The notes under the pieces are model-generated. The model was not told the origin of the DNA. It searched no databases and saw nothing but the letters and a program-made list of their open reading frames with translations. Shown here piece by piece: positions 8,831 through 16,814 of a DNA stretch of 64,000 nt. The DNA lies in assembly GCF_007997015.1 (NCBI RefSeq), contig NZ_VOSM01000003.1, positions 62,001 to 126,000 of the forward strand, in the 5' to 3' direction. Origin of the DNA: Lujinxingia vulgaris. Lineage in GTDB: Bacteria; Myxococcota_A; Bradymonadia; Bradymonadales; Bradymonadaceae. The translations under genes and the position numbers were made by a program. Positions within the stretch are counted from its first letter, which is position 1; each line of letters starts with the position of its first letter.

Positions 8831-10102
8831 TTAGCCCGTGCGCTCGAGGAGGCTCAAGGCGATGGCGGTGCCGGCCAGGTGGCCTGTGGTCCAGGCGTTC
8901 TGGAAGTTGAAGCCGCCGGTGACGCCGTCCACATCGAGAAGTTCGCCGGCGATGAAGGCGCCCGGGCAGATGCGGCTCTCCATGGTGCGCATGTCCACGT
9001 CGTCGGTGGGGACGCCGCCGGCGGTGACGAACTCGTCTTTGTGGGTGCTCTTGCCGGTGACCTTGAAGCGGGCGTCGGTGAGCTGGGCGATGAGGGCATC
9101 GCGGGGGCCGGCCTGAAGCGTGGCCCAGGTCTGCTGCTCGTCGATGCGGGCGGCGGCCACCAGGCGCTGCCAGAGGCGTTTGGGGATGGCGTCGAAGGGG
9201 GAGCGGGTGTGCACGTGGCGGGTGCCCGCCTCTTTGCGCAGCGCGGCGAATGTGGGGGCGGGATCTTCGCCGTGGAGCCAGTCCACGCTCAGGGTGAAGG
9301 TGTAGTCGAGCTCGTGCAGCGCGCGCGCCCCCCAGGCTGAGAGCTTTAAGATCGCCGGGGCGCTGAAACCGCGGTGGGTGATCAGCAGCGGACCTTCGTT
9401 TTTGAGGTTGGCCTCATCGATGCGCACCGCCACCGGATCGACGGCCAGCCCCTGAAGGTCGCGGATGCGCCAGTCGTCGACGTGAAAGGTAAAGAGCGAT
9501 GGCACGGGCTCAATGAGCCTGTGGCCGAGCTGTCTGGCGAGCTCGGCGCCGCCTCCGGAGCGCGCGCCGCCGGTGGCCAGGACCACGTGGTGGGCGCGCA
9601 GCGTGGCGTCGCCTCGGAGCGTGACTTCAAAGCGAGGATGGGTGGGGTCGCTAACTTCCAGGGCTTCGATCGAGCGCACCGCCGCGCGGGTGCGCACGTT
9701 GACTCCGGCGGCGTCTGCCGCGCCGCGCAGCACGTCGATCACCGACTGGGAGTTGTCGGTGGTGGGGAACATGCGCCCGTCGGCCTCGGTCTTAAGAGTG
9801 AGGCCGTGGTCGTTAAACCAGGCCACCGTTTCGGTGACGCCGAAGCGGTGCAGGGGGCCGATCAGCGCTTTATCCCCCCGGGGGTAATTCGTCGCCATGC
9901 GCTTCGGATCAAAACAATGGTGGGTCACGTTGCAGCGACCGCCCCCGGAGATGCGCACCTTGTCGAGCACCCGCGGCGACTTCTCCAGGATCAGCACCCG
10001 CGGCGAAGCGCCGTAGAGCGCGCTCTGCTCGGCGCACGTGATCGCGGCATAGAAGCCGGCGGCGCCCCCGCCGATGACGATCAGGTCGAAGGTTTCGGTC
10101 AT
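8831..10102 (-). CDS. NAD(P)/FAD-dependent oxidoreductase, HI0933/BaiN family
   Basis: 423 residues. Cytoplasmic flavoprotein of the HI0933-like group (also labelled aminoacetone oxidase or BaiN). The N-terminal FAD dinucleotide-binding motif is IGGGAAG (10-16), followed by ILEKS at 38-42 and the diagnostic SGGGRCN at 52-58. A second signature, VLATGG, occurs mid-protein. The C-terminal GELLDVDGVTGGFNFQNAW is characteristic and contributes to FAD binding. Members are widespread and most have no proven substrate. The start at 10102 fits the family length. Neighbours give no pathway hint. Confidence 0.88.
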   Translation of the reverse strand: MTETFDLIVIGGGAAGFYAAITCAEQSALYGASPRVLILEKSPRVLDKVRISGGGRCNVTHHCFDPKRMATNYPRGDKALIGPLHRFGVTETVAWFNDHGLTLKTEADGRMFPTTDNSQSVIDVLRGAADAAGVNVRTRAAVRSIEALEVSDPTHPRFEVTLRGDATLRAHHVVLATGGARSGGGAELARQLGHRLIEPVPSLFTFHVDDWRIRDLQGLAVDPVAVRIDEANLKNEGPLLITHRGFSAPAILKLSAWGARALHELDYTFTLSVDWLHGEDPAPTFAALRKEAGTRHVHTRSPFDAIPKRLWQRLVAAARIDEQQTWATLQAGPRDALIAQLTDARFKVTGKSTHKDEFVTAGGVPTDDVDMRTMESRICPGAFIAGELLDVDGVTGGFNFQNAWTTGHLAGTAIALSLLERTG

Positions 10103-10179
10103 GGCAAAAACTCATCGGCTCATAGACGCAAAGCGCGCCCGCAGAGCCATCTTCAGGCAGGGGAGGGAGGCAGAAGGAA

Positions 10180-11010
10180 TCAGCCGGCCGGAGCGTCGTC
10201 GCGCTCCTCGCGAAGCTCAATGCCCAGCATCGTGCCCCCTACCACAGCCACCGGCATCACCAAAAGGTTGACCAGCGGGATGAGCATCAGGAGCGCGCTT
10301 CCCACCCCGAAGCCCCCGGCCAGGTCGAGGTGGGCGCGCACCCGGGCGATCTTTTCTTTGAGCGAGAATCCCTGGCGGTCGAGGGCGGCGTCACTGTACT
10401 CAAAGGCCAGAAAGATCGCGCTGACAGCGGTTCCCAGCACCGTGTTGAGCAGGCTGCCAAGGCCCGGGATCAGGTGCAAAAAGAGCAGGGGGATGATGCA
10501 GGCCAGGTAGGCCAGGAGCGTCACCAGGCTGATGACAATCGAGCGCATAATACCCGAGATCATCGACTCGCCATCGCGGGCATCGGCGACGGTGCCGCGG
10601 AGCTCGCGCTCGGTGATCACCGAGAGCTGGTCGTTGAAGGGGCTTGCGATCACGCCGGCGACCATCAAGACCGCGAAGTAGGAGAGCACCACCGAGGCCA
10701 GGAGCACCACCGCGAGCACCACGTACCAGACGACCTTGAGCCAGGTGGCCTCGGGTTGGGCCCACAGCCAGCCCAGAAGCTCCGGGGCGTTCATCGCCAG
10801 CGCCACCGCCGTGATCACGAAGAGCACGAGGTTGATCAGCGCCGGAATGATCATCCAGGGCCACATCTTCGGGTGGGCCGCGATAAAGCGCATCGCCTTG
10901 AGCGGCAGTTTGATGCCGCCGATGAAGCGTCGCATGCCCGATTGGCCGCGCAGCGCGCGGAGTTCGTCGAGGATGGTCGTCGGGGCGATAGGGGTTGCGG
11001 CGGTGGTCAT
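10180..11010 (-). CDS. EI24 domain membrane protein (CysZ-like)
   Basis: 276 residues from the chosen start. The EI24/CysZ fold is suggested by an N-terminal amphipathic part (GIKLPLKAMRFI), then several hydrophobic helices (about 47-65, 80-112, 150-185 and 230-260), and the motif GVIASPFNDQL, typical of this family. E. coli CysZ is a sulfate channel, but distant EI24 proteins are not proven sulfate carriers, so the substrate is open. An alternative ATG 63 bases upstream exists; the shorter start is chosen because the added residues are not membrane-like. Neither start has a strong ribosome binding site. Confidence 0.75.
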   Translation of the reverse strand: MTTAATPIAPTTILDELRALRGQSGMRRFIGGIKLPLKAMRFIAAHPKMWPWMIIPALINLVLFVITAVALAMNAPELLGWLWAQPEATWLKVVWYVVLAVVLLASVVLSYFAVLMVAGVIASPFNDQLSVITERELRGTVADARDGESMISGIMRSIVISLVTLLAYLACIIPLLFLHLIPGLGSLLNTVLGTAVSAIFLAFEYSDAALDRQGFSLKEKIARVRAHLDLAGGFGVGSALLMLIPLVNLLVMPVAVVGGTMLGIELREERDDAPAG

Positions 11011-11131
11011 AGAGAGGCTCGCGGTGGCGTGGGGGCGCGTCGGAGGGTAGGGGAATGGTCGGTGTGTGCGCATCTTCAGAGAAGATGGCCCGTGACGCCA
11101 ACCCGAAGATTCTACGCGATGAGGCCCGACG

Positions 11132-12004
11132 ATGATTCGATTGCAAGGTGCGAGGTATTCGGTGCGCGATCTTGAAGAAGCGCGGCGATGGTATCAGGAA
11201 TGGCTCGGCCGCTCACCTGCGCACGCCGGCGACGATAAGGTGCGTTTTGAGGCGGGGGCGAGCCAGCTTGTGCTTGTGAACGCGCCGGAGGTGGACGAGG
11301 GGGCTGGCGAGCTGTGGGAGGTGCACGATCTGGCATCGAGCTGGGAGCGCCTTCTGGAGATCGGAGCAGAAGCGATCGAAGAGCCCATGGAAGGTGAGGA
11401 TGGCGTGTGGGTTGCTGCCGCCCGGGATCCTTTTGGCAATCGCCTCAACCTCGTCGAGGGTGTGAGGGGTCCGGGGCCTGTGGTGATGGCGGCGTCGGGA
11501 GAGTCGAAGCGGGCCATTGAGGTGGAGCGCATCATCTCGGCGCCGCGCGCGCGGGTCTGGCAGGCCTGGACCCGCCAGGAGGAGCTCGGCGCGTGGTTCG
11601 GCAGCGACGCCCGCTTTGAGCTTCGGGTGGGCGGACCTTTTGAGATCTACATGCTGGCCGAGCCCGCCGGGCTGCGCGGAAGTGAGGGATGCCGGGTGCT
11701 CAGCTACCTGGAAGAGCGCATGCTCAGCTTTAGCTGGAACGCGCCGCCCGATCATCCCACGCGGCCCTGGCAGACCCGGGTGGTGGTGGAACTCTCAAAT
11801 ATCGACAGCGTCAAGGCGGTCACCCGTGTGCGACTGACCCACACGGGCTGGCCGGTTCTGAGCTCCGACCAGGGGCAAAAAGACGCCGCGCCGGGAGAGC
11901 CCGGCGCGGCGGAGTGGGACGCGACTTTTGCGTATTTTCAGCGGGCCTGGCCGCAGGTGATGACCGCCCTGGAGCGTCATCTGGGCGGCTCAGTCGGGCA
12001 CTGA
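11132..12004 (+). CDS. VOC domain fused to AHSA1-type SRPBCC domain
   Basis: 290 residues in two domains. Residues 1-115 form a glyoxalase/VOC domain (MIRLQGARYSVRDLEEARRW, then WVAAARDPFGNRLNLVE). Residues about 128-285 form an activator-of-Hsp90 ATPase homologue 1-like domain (EVERIISAPRARVWQAWT, ending in DATFAYFQRAWPQVMTALE). Both occur often as separate small proteins. The fusion suggests one ligand or substrate handled by both, but the function is unknown. A low-complexity insert (KDAAPGEPGAAE, about 249-260) is encoded by a perfect DNA hairpin that probably serves as the terminator of the opposing gene. The stop codon is only 9 bp from that gene's stop. Confidence 0.8.
   Translation: MIRLQGARYSVRDLEEARRWYQEWLGRSPAHAGDDKVRFEAGASQLVLVNAPEVDEGAGELWEVHDLASSWERLLEIGAEAIEEPMEGEDGVWVAAARDPFGNRLNLVEGVRGPGPVVMAASGESKRAIEVERIISAPRARVWQAWTRQEELGAWFGSDARFELRVGGPFEIYMLAEPAGLRGSEGCRVLSYLEERMLSFSWNAPPDHPTRPWQTRVVVELSNIDSVKAVTRVRLTHTGWPVLSSDQGQKDAAPGEPGAAEWDATFAYFQRAWPQVMTALERHLGGSVGH
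11877..11910 (-). terminator. Intrinsic terminator of the minus-strand gene, lying inside the convergent coding region
   Basis: An 11-bp perfect stem (GCCGCGCCGGG at 11885-11895 with 11900-11910) and 4-nt loop. On the minus strand it is followed by GTC and five T. It lies 104 bp past the stop of the cysteine-rich lipoprotein gene at 12014. On the plus strand the hairpin has no T run, so the polarity points to the minus-strand gene. Confidence 0.7.
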
Positions 12005-12013
12005 TATTGAAGG

Positions 12014-13561
12014 TCAGCCGGTCCAGCAGGTTCCGGCCGTGGGGTAGTGGCAGCATTGCCCGGGGCCGTCGGGGTTATCCTCACACGCGGAATATCGGCA
12101 GGTGTAACACTTGAGCGTGCGCTGCTGGCCACAGCTGTCGGTGACGGTGTGCTGATCACAGCGGTAGGGGGAGGCCGCGCAGAGAGTTTCATCGCTCTCG
12201 GGCTGACAGCAGGTCAGGTCCGGGGCGCAGACATTCTGACCGTTGCAGGCGTTGCTGCCGCCGCAGTCGATCTGGCGCGTGGTGCCACAGTTGTCGACGT
12301 GGTCGACGATCGTGCCGCACTCGGCGCCCTGATCCTGACAGATTTCCTCGTCGCTTTGAGGCTGGCAGGCTTCGCACTGGTTGTTTTCGTTGCAGATGTC
12401 GCCGTTGTTCGGGCACTCCCCGCATTCAATGGGGCGCGTTTCGCCACAGTTATCGGTGATTGTAATCGTGCCGCACTGAGCGCCTTCATCGGTGCAGAAG
12501 GTCTCGTCGGGGAGCGGGTTGCAGACGCATTGATTGTCCAGCGAACAGCTCTCGCCAGTGCCGGTGCATGTGCCGCAGTTGATGGGACGAATGTCGCCGC
12601 AGTTATTTGGTGCGGTGACCTCGCCACATTCGGCAGCGTTGTCGGCGCAGAAGGATTCCTGGGATTGAGGGGGGCAGTGGCACTGGTTGTCTTGGGTGCA
12701 GGACTCGCCAGTGCCGGTGCAGCCGCCGCAATTGAGTGTGCGCTCTTCACCGCAGTTATCGGTCACGGTGAGGGGGCCGCATTGGGCGGACTCCAGCTCG
12801 CAGAGGTCTTCTTCGGAGAGGGGCGTGCAGACGCAGAGGTTGTCGAGAGTGCAGGACTCACCGGTGCCGGTGCAGCTGTCACAGTTGATCTCGCGGGTCT
12901 GGCCGCAGCCGTCGACCACGGTGCGCGTGCCGCACTCCAGGCTGTTTTGCTCGCAGAGCTCGCTGACCGTCTCACCCGGGCAGGTGCAGCGGTTGTCTTC
13001 ACCGCAGAGGTAGCCCTCCTGGCAGTCGCCGCAGGAGACGGTGCGCTCGTCGCCGCAGTTGTCCGGAGCGATGACTGTGCCGCAGTCGGCGGCCAGGCGC
13101 GTACAAAAGGCGTCGTTCTCTTCGGGCTGGCAGACGCAGACGCCGCCCTCGCAGAGCTCGTCGTCTTCGCAGCTGCCGCAGCTGATGGCGCGTTGCGCGC
13201 CGCAGCGATCGACGACTTCCAGCGGACCACAGCTGAGGACGGCATCTTCGCAGAGCTCTTGCTCGGTGGGAGGCTCACAGCCGGTGTCCGTGTCGGGAAG
13301 ATCGGTGTCGGTGTCGGGAAGATCGACGTCTGTGTCGGGAAGATCGGCGTCGGCGTCGGGCGTGCCGATGTCGAGGTCATCGGGGGCGACCCAGAAGCCG
13401 TCCTGGCAGGTCGCGCCATCGCGCTGCTCCCCCTCGTTTTCGCAGCGAATCTCCGAAAAACTCGCGGGTTCAAAGGAGCATGCAGCGAGGCTGAGCAGGG
13501 TGAGCAGGCTCAGCGCACGTAGCGTGCGGGCGAAGAAGGGGCGATTTAAGTCGGGCGGCAT
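12014..13561 (-). CDS. Lipoprotein with eight cysteine-rich tandem repeats
   Basis: 515 residues from the chosen start. The signal peptide ends in LSLAAC with Cys28 as the lipidation site. An acidic linker of PDTD-type repeats (about 74-100) follows. The rest is eight tandem units of about 50 residues: E-LC, CG, D-CG-R, CG-C, then TGTGESC-DNQC-C in the middle units. With about seven Cys per unit, a disulfide-rich stalk exposed on the cell surface is likely. Such extracellular Cys repeats with Asp/Thr linkers are common in deltaproteobacterial surface proteins, but I know no named family for this one. The start at 13561 is preferred over 13663 because the signal peptide begins there. Confidence 0.72.
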   Translation of the reverse strand: MPPDLNRPFFARTLRALSLLTLLSLAACSFEPASFSEIRCENEGEQRDGATCQDGFWVAPDDLDIGTPDADADLPDTDVDLPDTDTDLPDTDTGCEPPTEQELCEDAVLSCGPLEVVDRCGAQRAISCGSCEDDELCEGGVCVCQPEENDAFCTRLAADCGTVIAPDNCGDERTVSCGDCQEGYLCGEDNRCTCPGETVSELCEQNSLECGTRTVVDGCGQTREINCDSCTGTGESCTLDNLCVCTPLSEEDLCELESAQCGPLTVTDNCGEERTLNCGGCTGTGESCTQDNQCHCPPQSQESFCADNAAECGEVTAPNNCGDIRPINCGTCTGTGESCSLDNQCVCNPLPDETFCTDEGAQCGTITITDNCGETRPIECGECPNNGDICNENNQCEACQPQSDEEICQDQGAECGTIVDHVDNCGTTRQIDCGGSNACNGQNVCAPDLTCCQPESDETLCAASPYRCDQHTVTDSCGQQRTLKCYTCRYSACEDNPDGPGQCCHYPTAGTCWTG

Positions 13562-13717
13562 ACACACAGCGAGCTCCGGGGCAAGTTGGCACGCGCGGCG
13601 CAGAGACACTTCAAGCGTAGAACGTGCGCTAAGGCTAGCGCGCGCGGCGGTCCATGCCAACAATCCTCTTAAACTGAGTGCTCACCCGGTGTTGGGCGAT
13701 GGGCCCGGCGGTAGGGC

Positions 13718-14428
13718 TCAGCTGTCGACGGCGCATCCCTCATCGGTGCAGGTAGCGTCGTCGTCGGTGGAGCTGGCGAGGGGGGCCGACTGGCCCAGGG
13801 CGTCTTCCAACACCTGGAGGAAGGTCGCCGGGGGCTGGGCGCCGCTGATACCGACGCGCCGGTCGATAACGAAGAAGGGAACGCCGCGGATGCCAAGCTC
13901 GCTTGCGAGCGCCTCATCGTCGCGGACCGCCCGGGAGGTGGCCTCATCGTGGAGCGCGCGCTCGGCTTCGCCGCGCGAAAGGCCAACTTCTTCGGCCAGG
14001 GCGATGAGCATGTCCGGATCGCCGATGGGCTTGCCCTCGGTGAAGTAAGCCTCGAGGAAGCGCTCTTTCATCGCGTCGCCCAGGCCTTTGTTTTGAGCGA
14101 GGTGAATGAGGCGGTGGGCGTTGAAGGTGTTTCCGCTCTTTGCGGCGTCGAGGTCAAAGGAGAGCCCCTCCTCGCCGGCGGCGTCGCTGACCTGCGCTTG
14201 AATCTCGCGGGCGCGCGCCACGCTCATGCCGTACTTTTTGGCCAGATGCTCGACCATCGGCTCGGTGCGCTGCTGCGGGGCGTTGGGGTCGAGTTCGAAG
14301 CTGCGCCAGGCGATCTCCACATCCAGCTCGGGGTGGGCGTTTTGGAAGTCGGAGAGGGCGCGCTCAAAGCGGCGTTTTCCGATGTAGCACCAGGGGCAGA
14401 CGACGTCGGACCAGATCTCGATGAGCAT
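13718..14428 (-). CDS. DsbA family oxidoreductase (FrnE-like)
   Basis: 236 residues. Thioredoxin-fold protein with the redox motif CPWC at 11-14 right after the first strand (IEIWSDVVCPWC). The helical insertion and the cis-Pro loop (GIRGVPFFVID) follow, typical of the FrnE branch. No signal peptide, so it is cytoplasmic. FrnE of Deinococcus is a disulfide isomerase linked to oxidative stress; the same role here is an inference. An additional Cys pair sits at the C-terminus (CTDEGC), which FrnE-like proteins often have. The gene is 26 bp downstream of rsgA and probably shares its transcript. Confidence 0.88.
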   Translation of the reverse strand: MLIEIWSDVVCPWCYIGKRRFERALSDFQNAHPELDVEIAWRSFELDPNAPQQRTEPMVEHLAKKYGMSVARAREIQAQVSDAAGEEGLSFDLDAAKSGNTFNAHRLIHLAQNKGLGDAMKERFLEAYFTEGKPIGDPDMLIALAEEVGLSRGEAERALHDEATSRAVRDDEALASELGIRGVPFFVIDRRVGISGAQPPATFLQVLEDALGQSAPLASSTDDDATCTDEGCAVDS

Positions 14429-14454
14429 AGTGTTCTCGGGAGGTGGGGAGGAGT

Positions 14455-15588
14455 TTAGCGGTCCCAGTGTTTACGGCGCGAGCCCTTGCGGGTCCGAAGT
14501 TTATTCTGTTTGCCGCGCTCTCGCCGGGCGTTAAGGCGCTCGGTGCTCTCGGCGGCCAGCGCCTCGGTTTCGGCGAGTTCTTCGAGGGCGCGCAGGTAGC
14601 GCTGGTAGCGAGCTTCGTCGATGGTCTCATCGTCCAGGGCCGCGAGCAGGCCGCAGCCGGGCTCGTCGACGTGGGCGCAGTCGCGGAAGTGGCAAGCTTC
14701 GGTGGCGGCGTGAATCTCTGGGAAGAGTTTTGCGACGCCCTCGCGAGCGTCCCACAGGCCAAACTCGCGCATGCCCGGGGTGTCGATGATGAGCGCGCCG
14801 CTCGGGGCGCGCCAGAGCTCGCGGCGGGTGGTGGTGTGGCGGCCGCGGTCGTCGGTGTGGCGCACCTCACCGGTGGCCAGGCGGTCGGTCTGCAGGATGC
14901 GGTTGGCCAGCGTGGACTTGCCCACGCCCGATGAGCCCACGAGCGCCAGGGAGGTGCCCGGGGTGAGGTAGGGCTTAAGCTGGTCGATGCCCCCGGGCTC
15001 CAGCGCGCAGGTGAAGTGCACGGGCACCTCGATGCCGAGATCGTTGATCAGCGCGTCGATCTCGGTGCGGTCGTGCACGCGGTCGATCTTGTTGATGACG
15101 ATCACCGGCGCGATGTCGGCAGCGAGGCTGCCGATGAGGTAGCGCTCCAGGCGGCTTAAGTTGAGGTTGAAGCCGATGGCGGTGACGATGAAGAGGTAGT
15201 CCAGGTTACAGACCACGACCTGGGCGCGGCCCTGGCGGCCGGAAGCACGGCGCAGGAGTGCGCTTTTGCGGGGCAGCACCTCGGTGATGCCCGGGGTGCC
15301 CTCGCGCACGATCAGCGCGACCCAGTCGCCGACGGCGGGCTGAGCGGTGGAGTCGAGCTCGGTGCCTTCGAGCCTGGCGAGCGTGGGGGCGTCGATGGCG
15401 GCGGCATCTTCGACGACGAAAAAACCGCCGCGCTCCACCGAGGCGACGCGGGCGGGACGCGTGTCGGGGCTGGCCAGGCGAAGGAAGTCGGCTTCGAGGG
15501 CGTCGTTCCAGCCAAGCTCCAGGAGACCTGTACGTTGCTCCGGGGTAATTCGCGGCGCGGAGGTGGCTGCGGGATCGTGTTCGCTCAT
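14455..15588 (-). CDS. rsgA: Ribosome small subunit-dependent GTPase A
   Basis: 377 residues. A late 30S maturation GTPase with circularly permuted G motifs: NKID (166-169) precedes the P-loop GSSGVGKST (218-226) and DTPG (269-272). An N-terminal OB fold (about 45-115) and a C-terminal zinc site with Cys299, Cys304, His306 and Cys312 complete the family pattern. The C-terminal tail is rich in Lys/Arg (KLRTRKGSRRKH), suiting rRNA contact. Length is slightly above E. coli RsgA (350). The DsbA-type gene follows on the same strand. Confidence 0.95.
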   Translation of the reverse strand: MSEHDPAATSAPRITPEQRTGLLELGWNDALEADFLRLASPDTRPARVASVERGGFFVVEDAAAIDAPTLARLEGTELDSTAQPAVGDWVALIVREGTPGITEVLPRKSALLRRASGRQGRAQVVVCNLDYLFIVTAIGFNLNLSRLERYLIGSLAADIAPVIVINKIDRVHDRTEIDALINDLGIEVPVHFTCALEPGGIDQLKPYLTPGTSLALVGSSGVGKSTLANRILQTDRLATGEVRHTDDRGRHTTTRRELWRAPSGALIIDTPGMREFGLWDAREGVAKLFPEIHAATEACHFRDCAHVDEPGCGLLAALDDETIDEARYQRYLRALEELAETEALAAESTERLNARRERGKQNKLRTRKGSRRKHWDR

Positions 15589-15709
15589 AGGTGCCAGAGG
15601 TGGTGCCTTAGTGGGGCTTGGACGGAGGAGTGGGCGCGCGACTCGCGCGGGTAACGGCCGGGCCAGACGAACTATGCCCGACCTTTAAGAAGTTGTGTGA
15701 CGGTGCGTC

Positions 15710-16627
15710 TCAGCGCGGTGTCGCCTCGTCGTCGTGTTCGGCAAAAAGCAGCTCGACGTGCTCCTCGGCGCTCAGAAAATCGATCAGCGCGCGGATGCGC
15801 TGGGCCAGGTGACGGCTTGCCGGCCAGAAGAGCGAAAAACGCCCGGTGGCGCTGCCCACCTCCGGCAGCACGCGTTGTAGCAGGCCGGCGCGCACGTGGT
15901 CGCGCGCAAAAAACGTGGGGACCTCGCCAATGCCCGCCCCGGCGATGAGCAGTTGCACGACCAGGCCAAAATCGTTGACGCGCATGATGGGGCGAGGCGT
16001 GTGGGGATCGAAGATGCTGTTGCGCTCTCGCAACATCGTCTGGTGGGCGACGAAGCGGTGCTCCGCGAGCTCGTCGACGCTGGAGGGGCGCCCGTGCTGC
16101 TTTAAGTAGGCGGGGCTTGCGTAAAGTCCGCGCTCCACGCGGGTGAGCGGGCGGATCATCAGGCCGGCGTCATCGGGGAGGTTGGGGCCGTGGGCGCGAA
16201 TCGCCGCGTCAAAGCCCTCTTCGACGAGATCGACGACGCGGTTGGTCAGCTCGATGCGCAGCTCAATGTCGGGGAAGTTCGCCTCAAAGCGGGTCATCAG
16301 CTCGGCGAAGCTCGCCATCGCGCCGAAATCGTGGGGGGCGGTCAGCCGCAGGATGCCCGTGGGTTTGAGGGCGGTGTCGGCCAGGGCGCGCTCCACCTGG
16401 GAGAGCTCCCGGATCGCCGGCGCGCTGCGGGCGTAGAGGTGGCGGCCGTCGGCGCTGAGCGTGTTTCCCTGGTTGGAGCGATGCACCAGCGTCACGCCCA
16501 GAGCTTCTTCCAGGCGGGCGACGCGGCGGCTGACGGTGGAGCGGGGCACGCCGAGCTCGTCGGCGGCCGCGCTCATCGTCTCGGTCTCGGCGACGACGAC
16601 AAAGGTCTGCAAATCGGTGAGGTTCAT
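15710..16627 (-). CDS. LysR family transcriptional regulator
   Basis: 305 residues. N-terminal winged helix-turn-helix (1-60; LQTFVVVAETETMSAAAD, then VPRSTVSRRVARLEEALG) and a periplasmic-binding-protein-like effector domain from about 90. It belongs to the branch of short-sequence LysR proteins that resemble AaeR/DsdC-like regulators. The effector is not readable. It is 187 bp downstream of the ThDP enzyme gene, on the same strand, with a bidirectional terminator between them. It is therefore probably a separate transcription unit rather than part of that operon. Confidence 0.92.
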   Translation of the reverse strand: MNLTDLQTFVVVAETETMSAAADELGVPRSTVSRRVARLEEALGVTLVHRSNQGNTLSADGRHLYARSAPAIRELSQVERALADTALKPTGILRLTAPHDFGAMASFAELMTRFEANFPDIELRIELTNRVVDLVEEGFDAAIRAHGPNLPDDAGLMIRPLTRVERGLYASPAYLKQHGRPSSVDELAEHRFVAHQTMLRERNSIFDPHTPRPIMRVNDFGLVVQLLIAGAGIGEVPTFFARDHVRAGLLQRVLPEVGSATGRFSLFWPASRHLAQRIRALIDFLSAEEHVELLFAEHDDEATPR

Positions 16628-16758
16628 CGCGCGCTCCAGAGGAGACTTAAAAAAACAGTGGCGAGCTGTCGATAACGTGCAGAAGAAGAGGGGGGCGCGT
16701 CAACTCCGGCGCGACTCCCGTCAGGGGGGCGGGCGTAAGACCAGGGTGGAAGTCATGA

Positions 16759-16789
16759 AAAAACCGCCGGGCGGGGCGCGGCGGTTTTT
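16759..16789. terminator. Bidirectional intrinsic terminator after the ThDP enzyme gene
   Basis: AAAAACCGCC (16759-16768) pairs with GGCGGTTTTT (16780-16789) across an 11-nt loop, giving a T run on either strand. It lies 26 bp past the stop of the minus-strand ThDP gene. Confidence 0.85.
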
Positions 16790-16814
16790 CACGGCTTGCG
16801 ACTTCTCAGTCAAC

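Noticed and set aside
12047..13522. A 491-codon open frame on the plus strand through the cysteine-rich lipoprotein
   Set aside because: The protein is a low-complexity Ala/Val/Gly string (AVGDGVLITAVGGG-like) made by antisense reading of the repeat. The opposite strand has a signal peptide and a lipobox.
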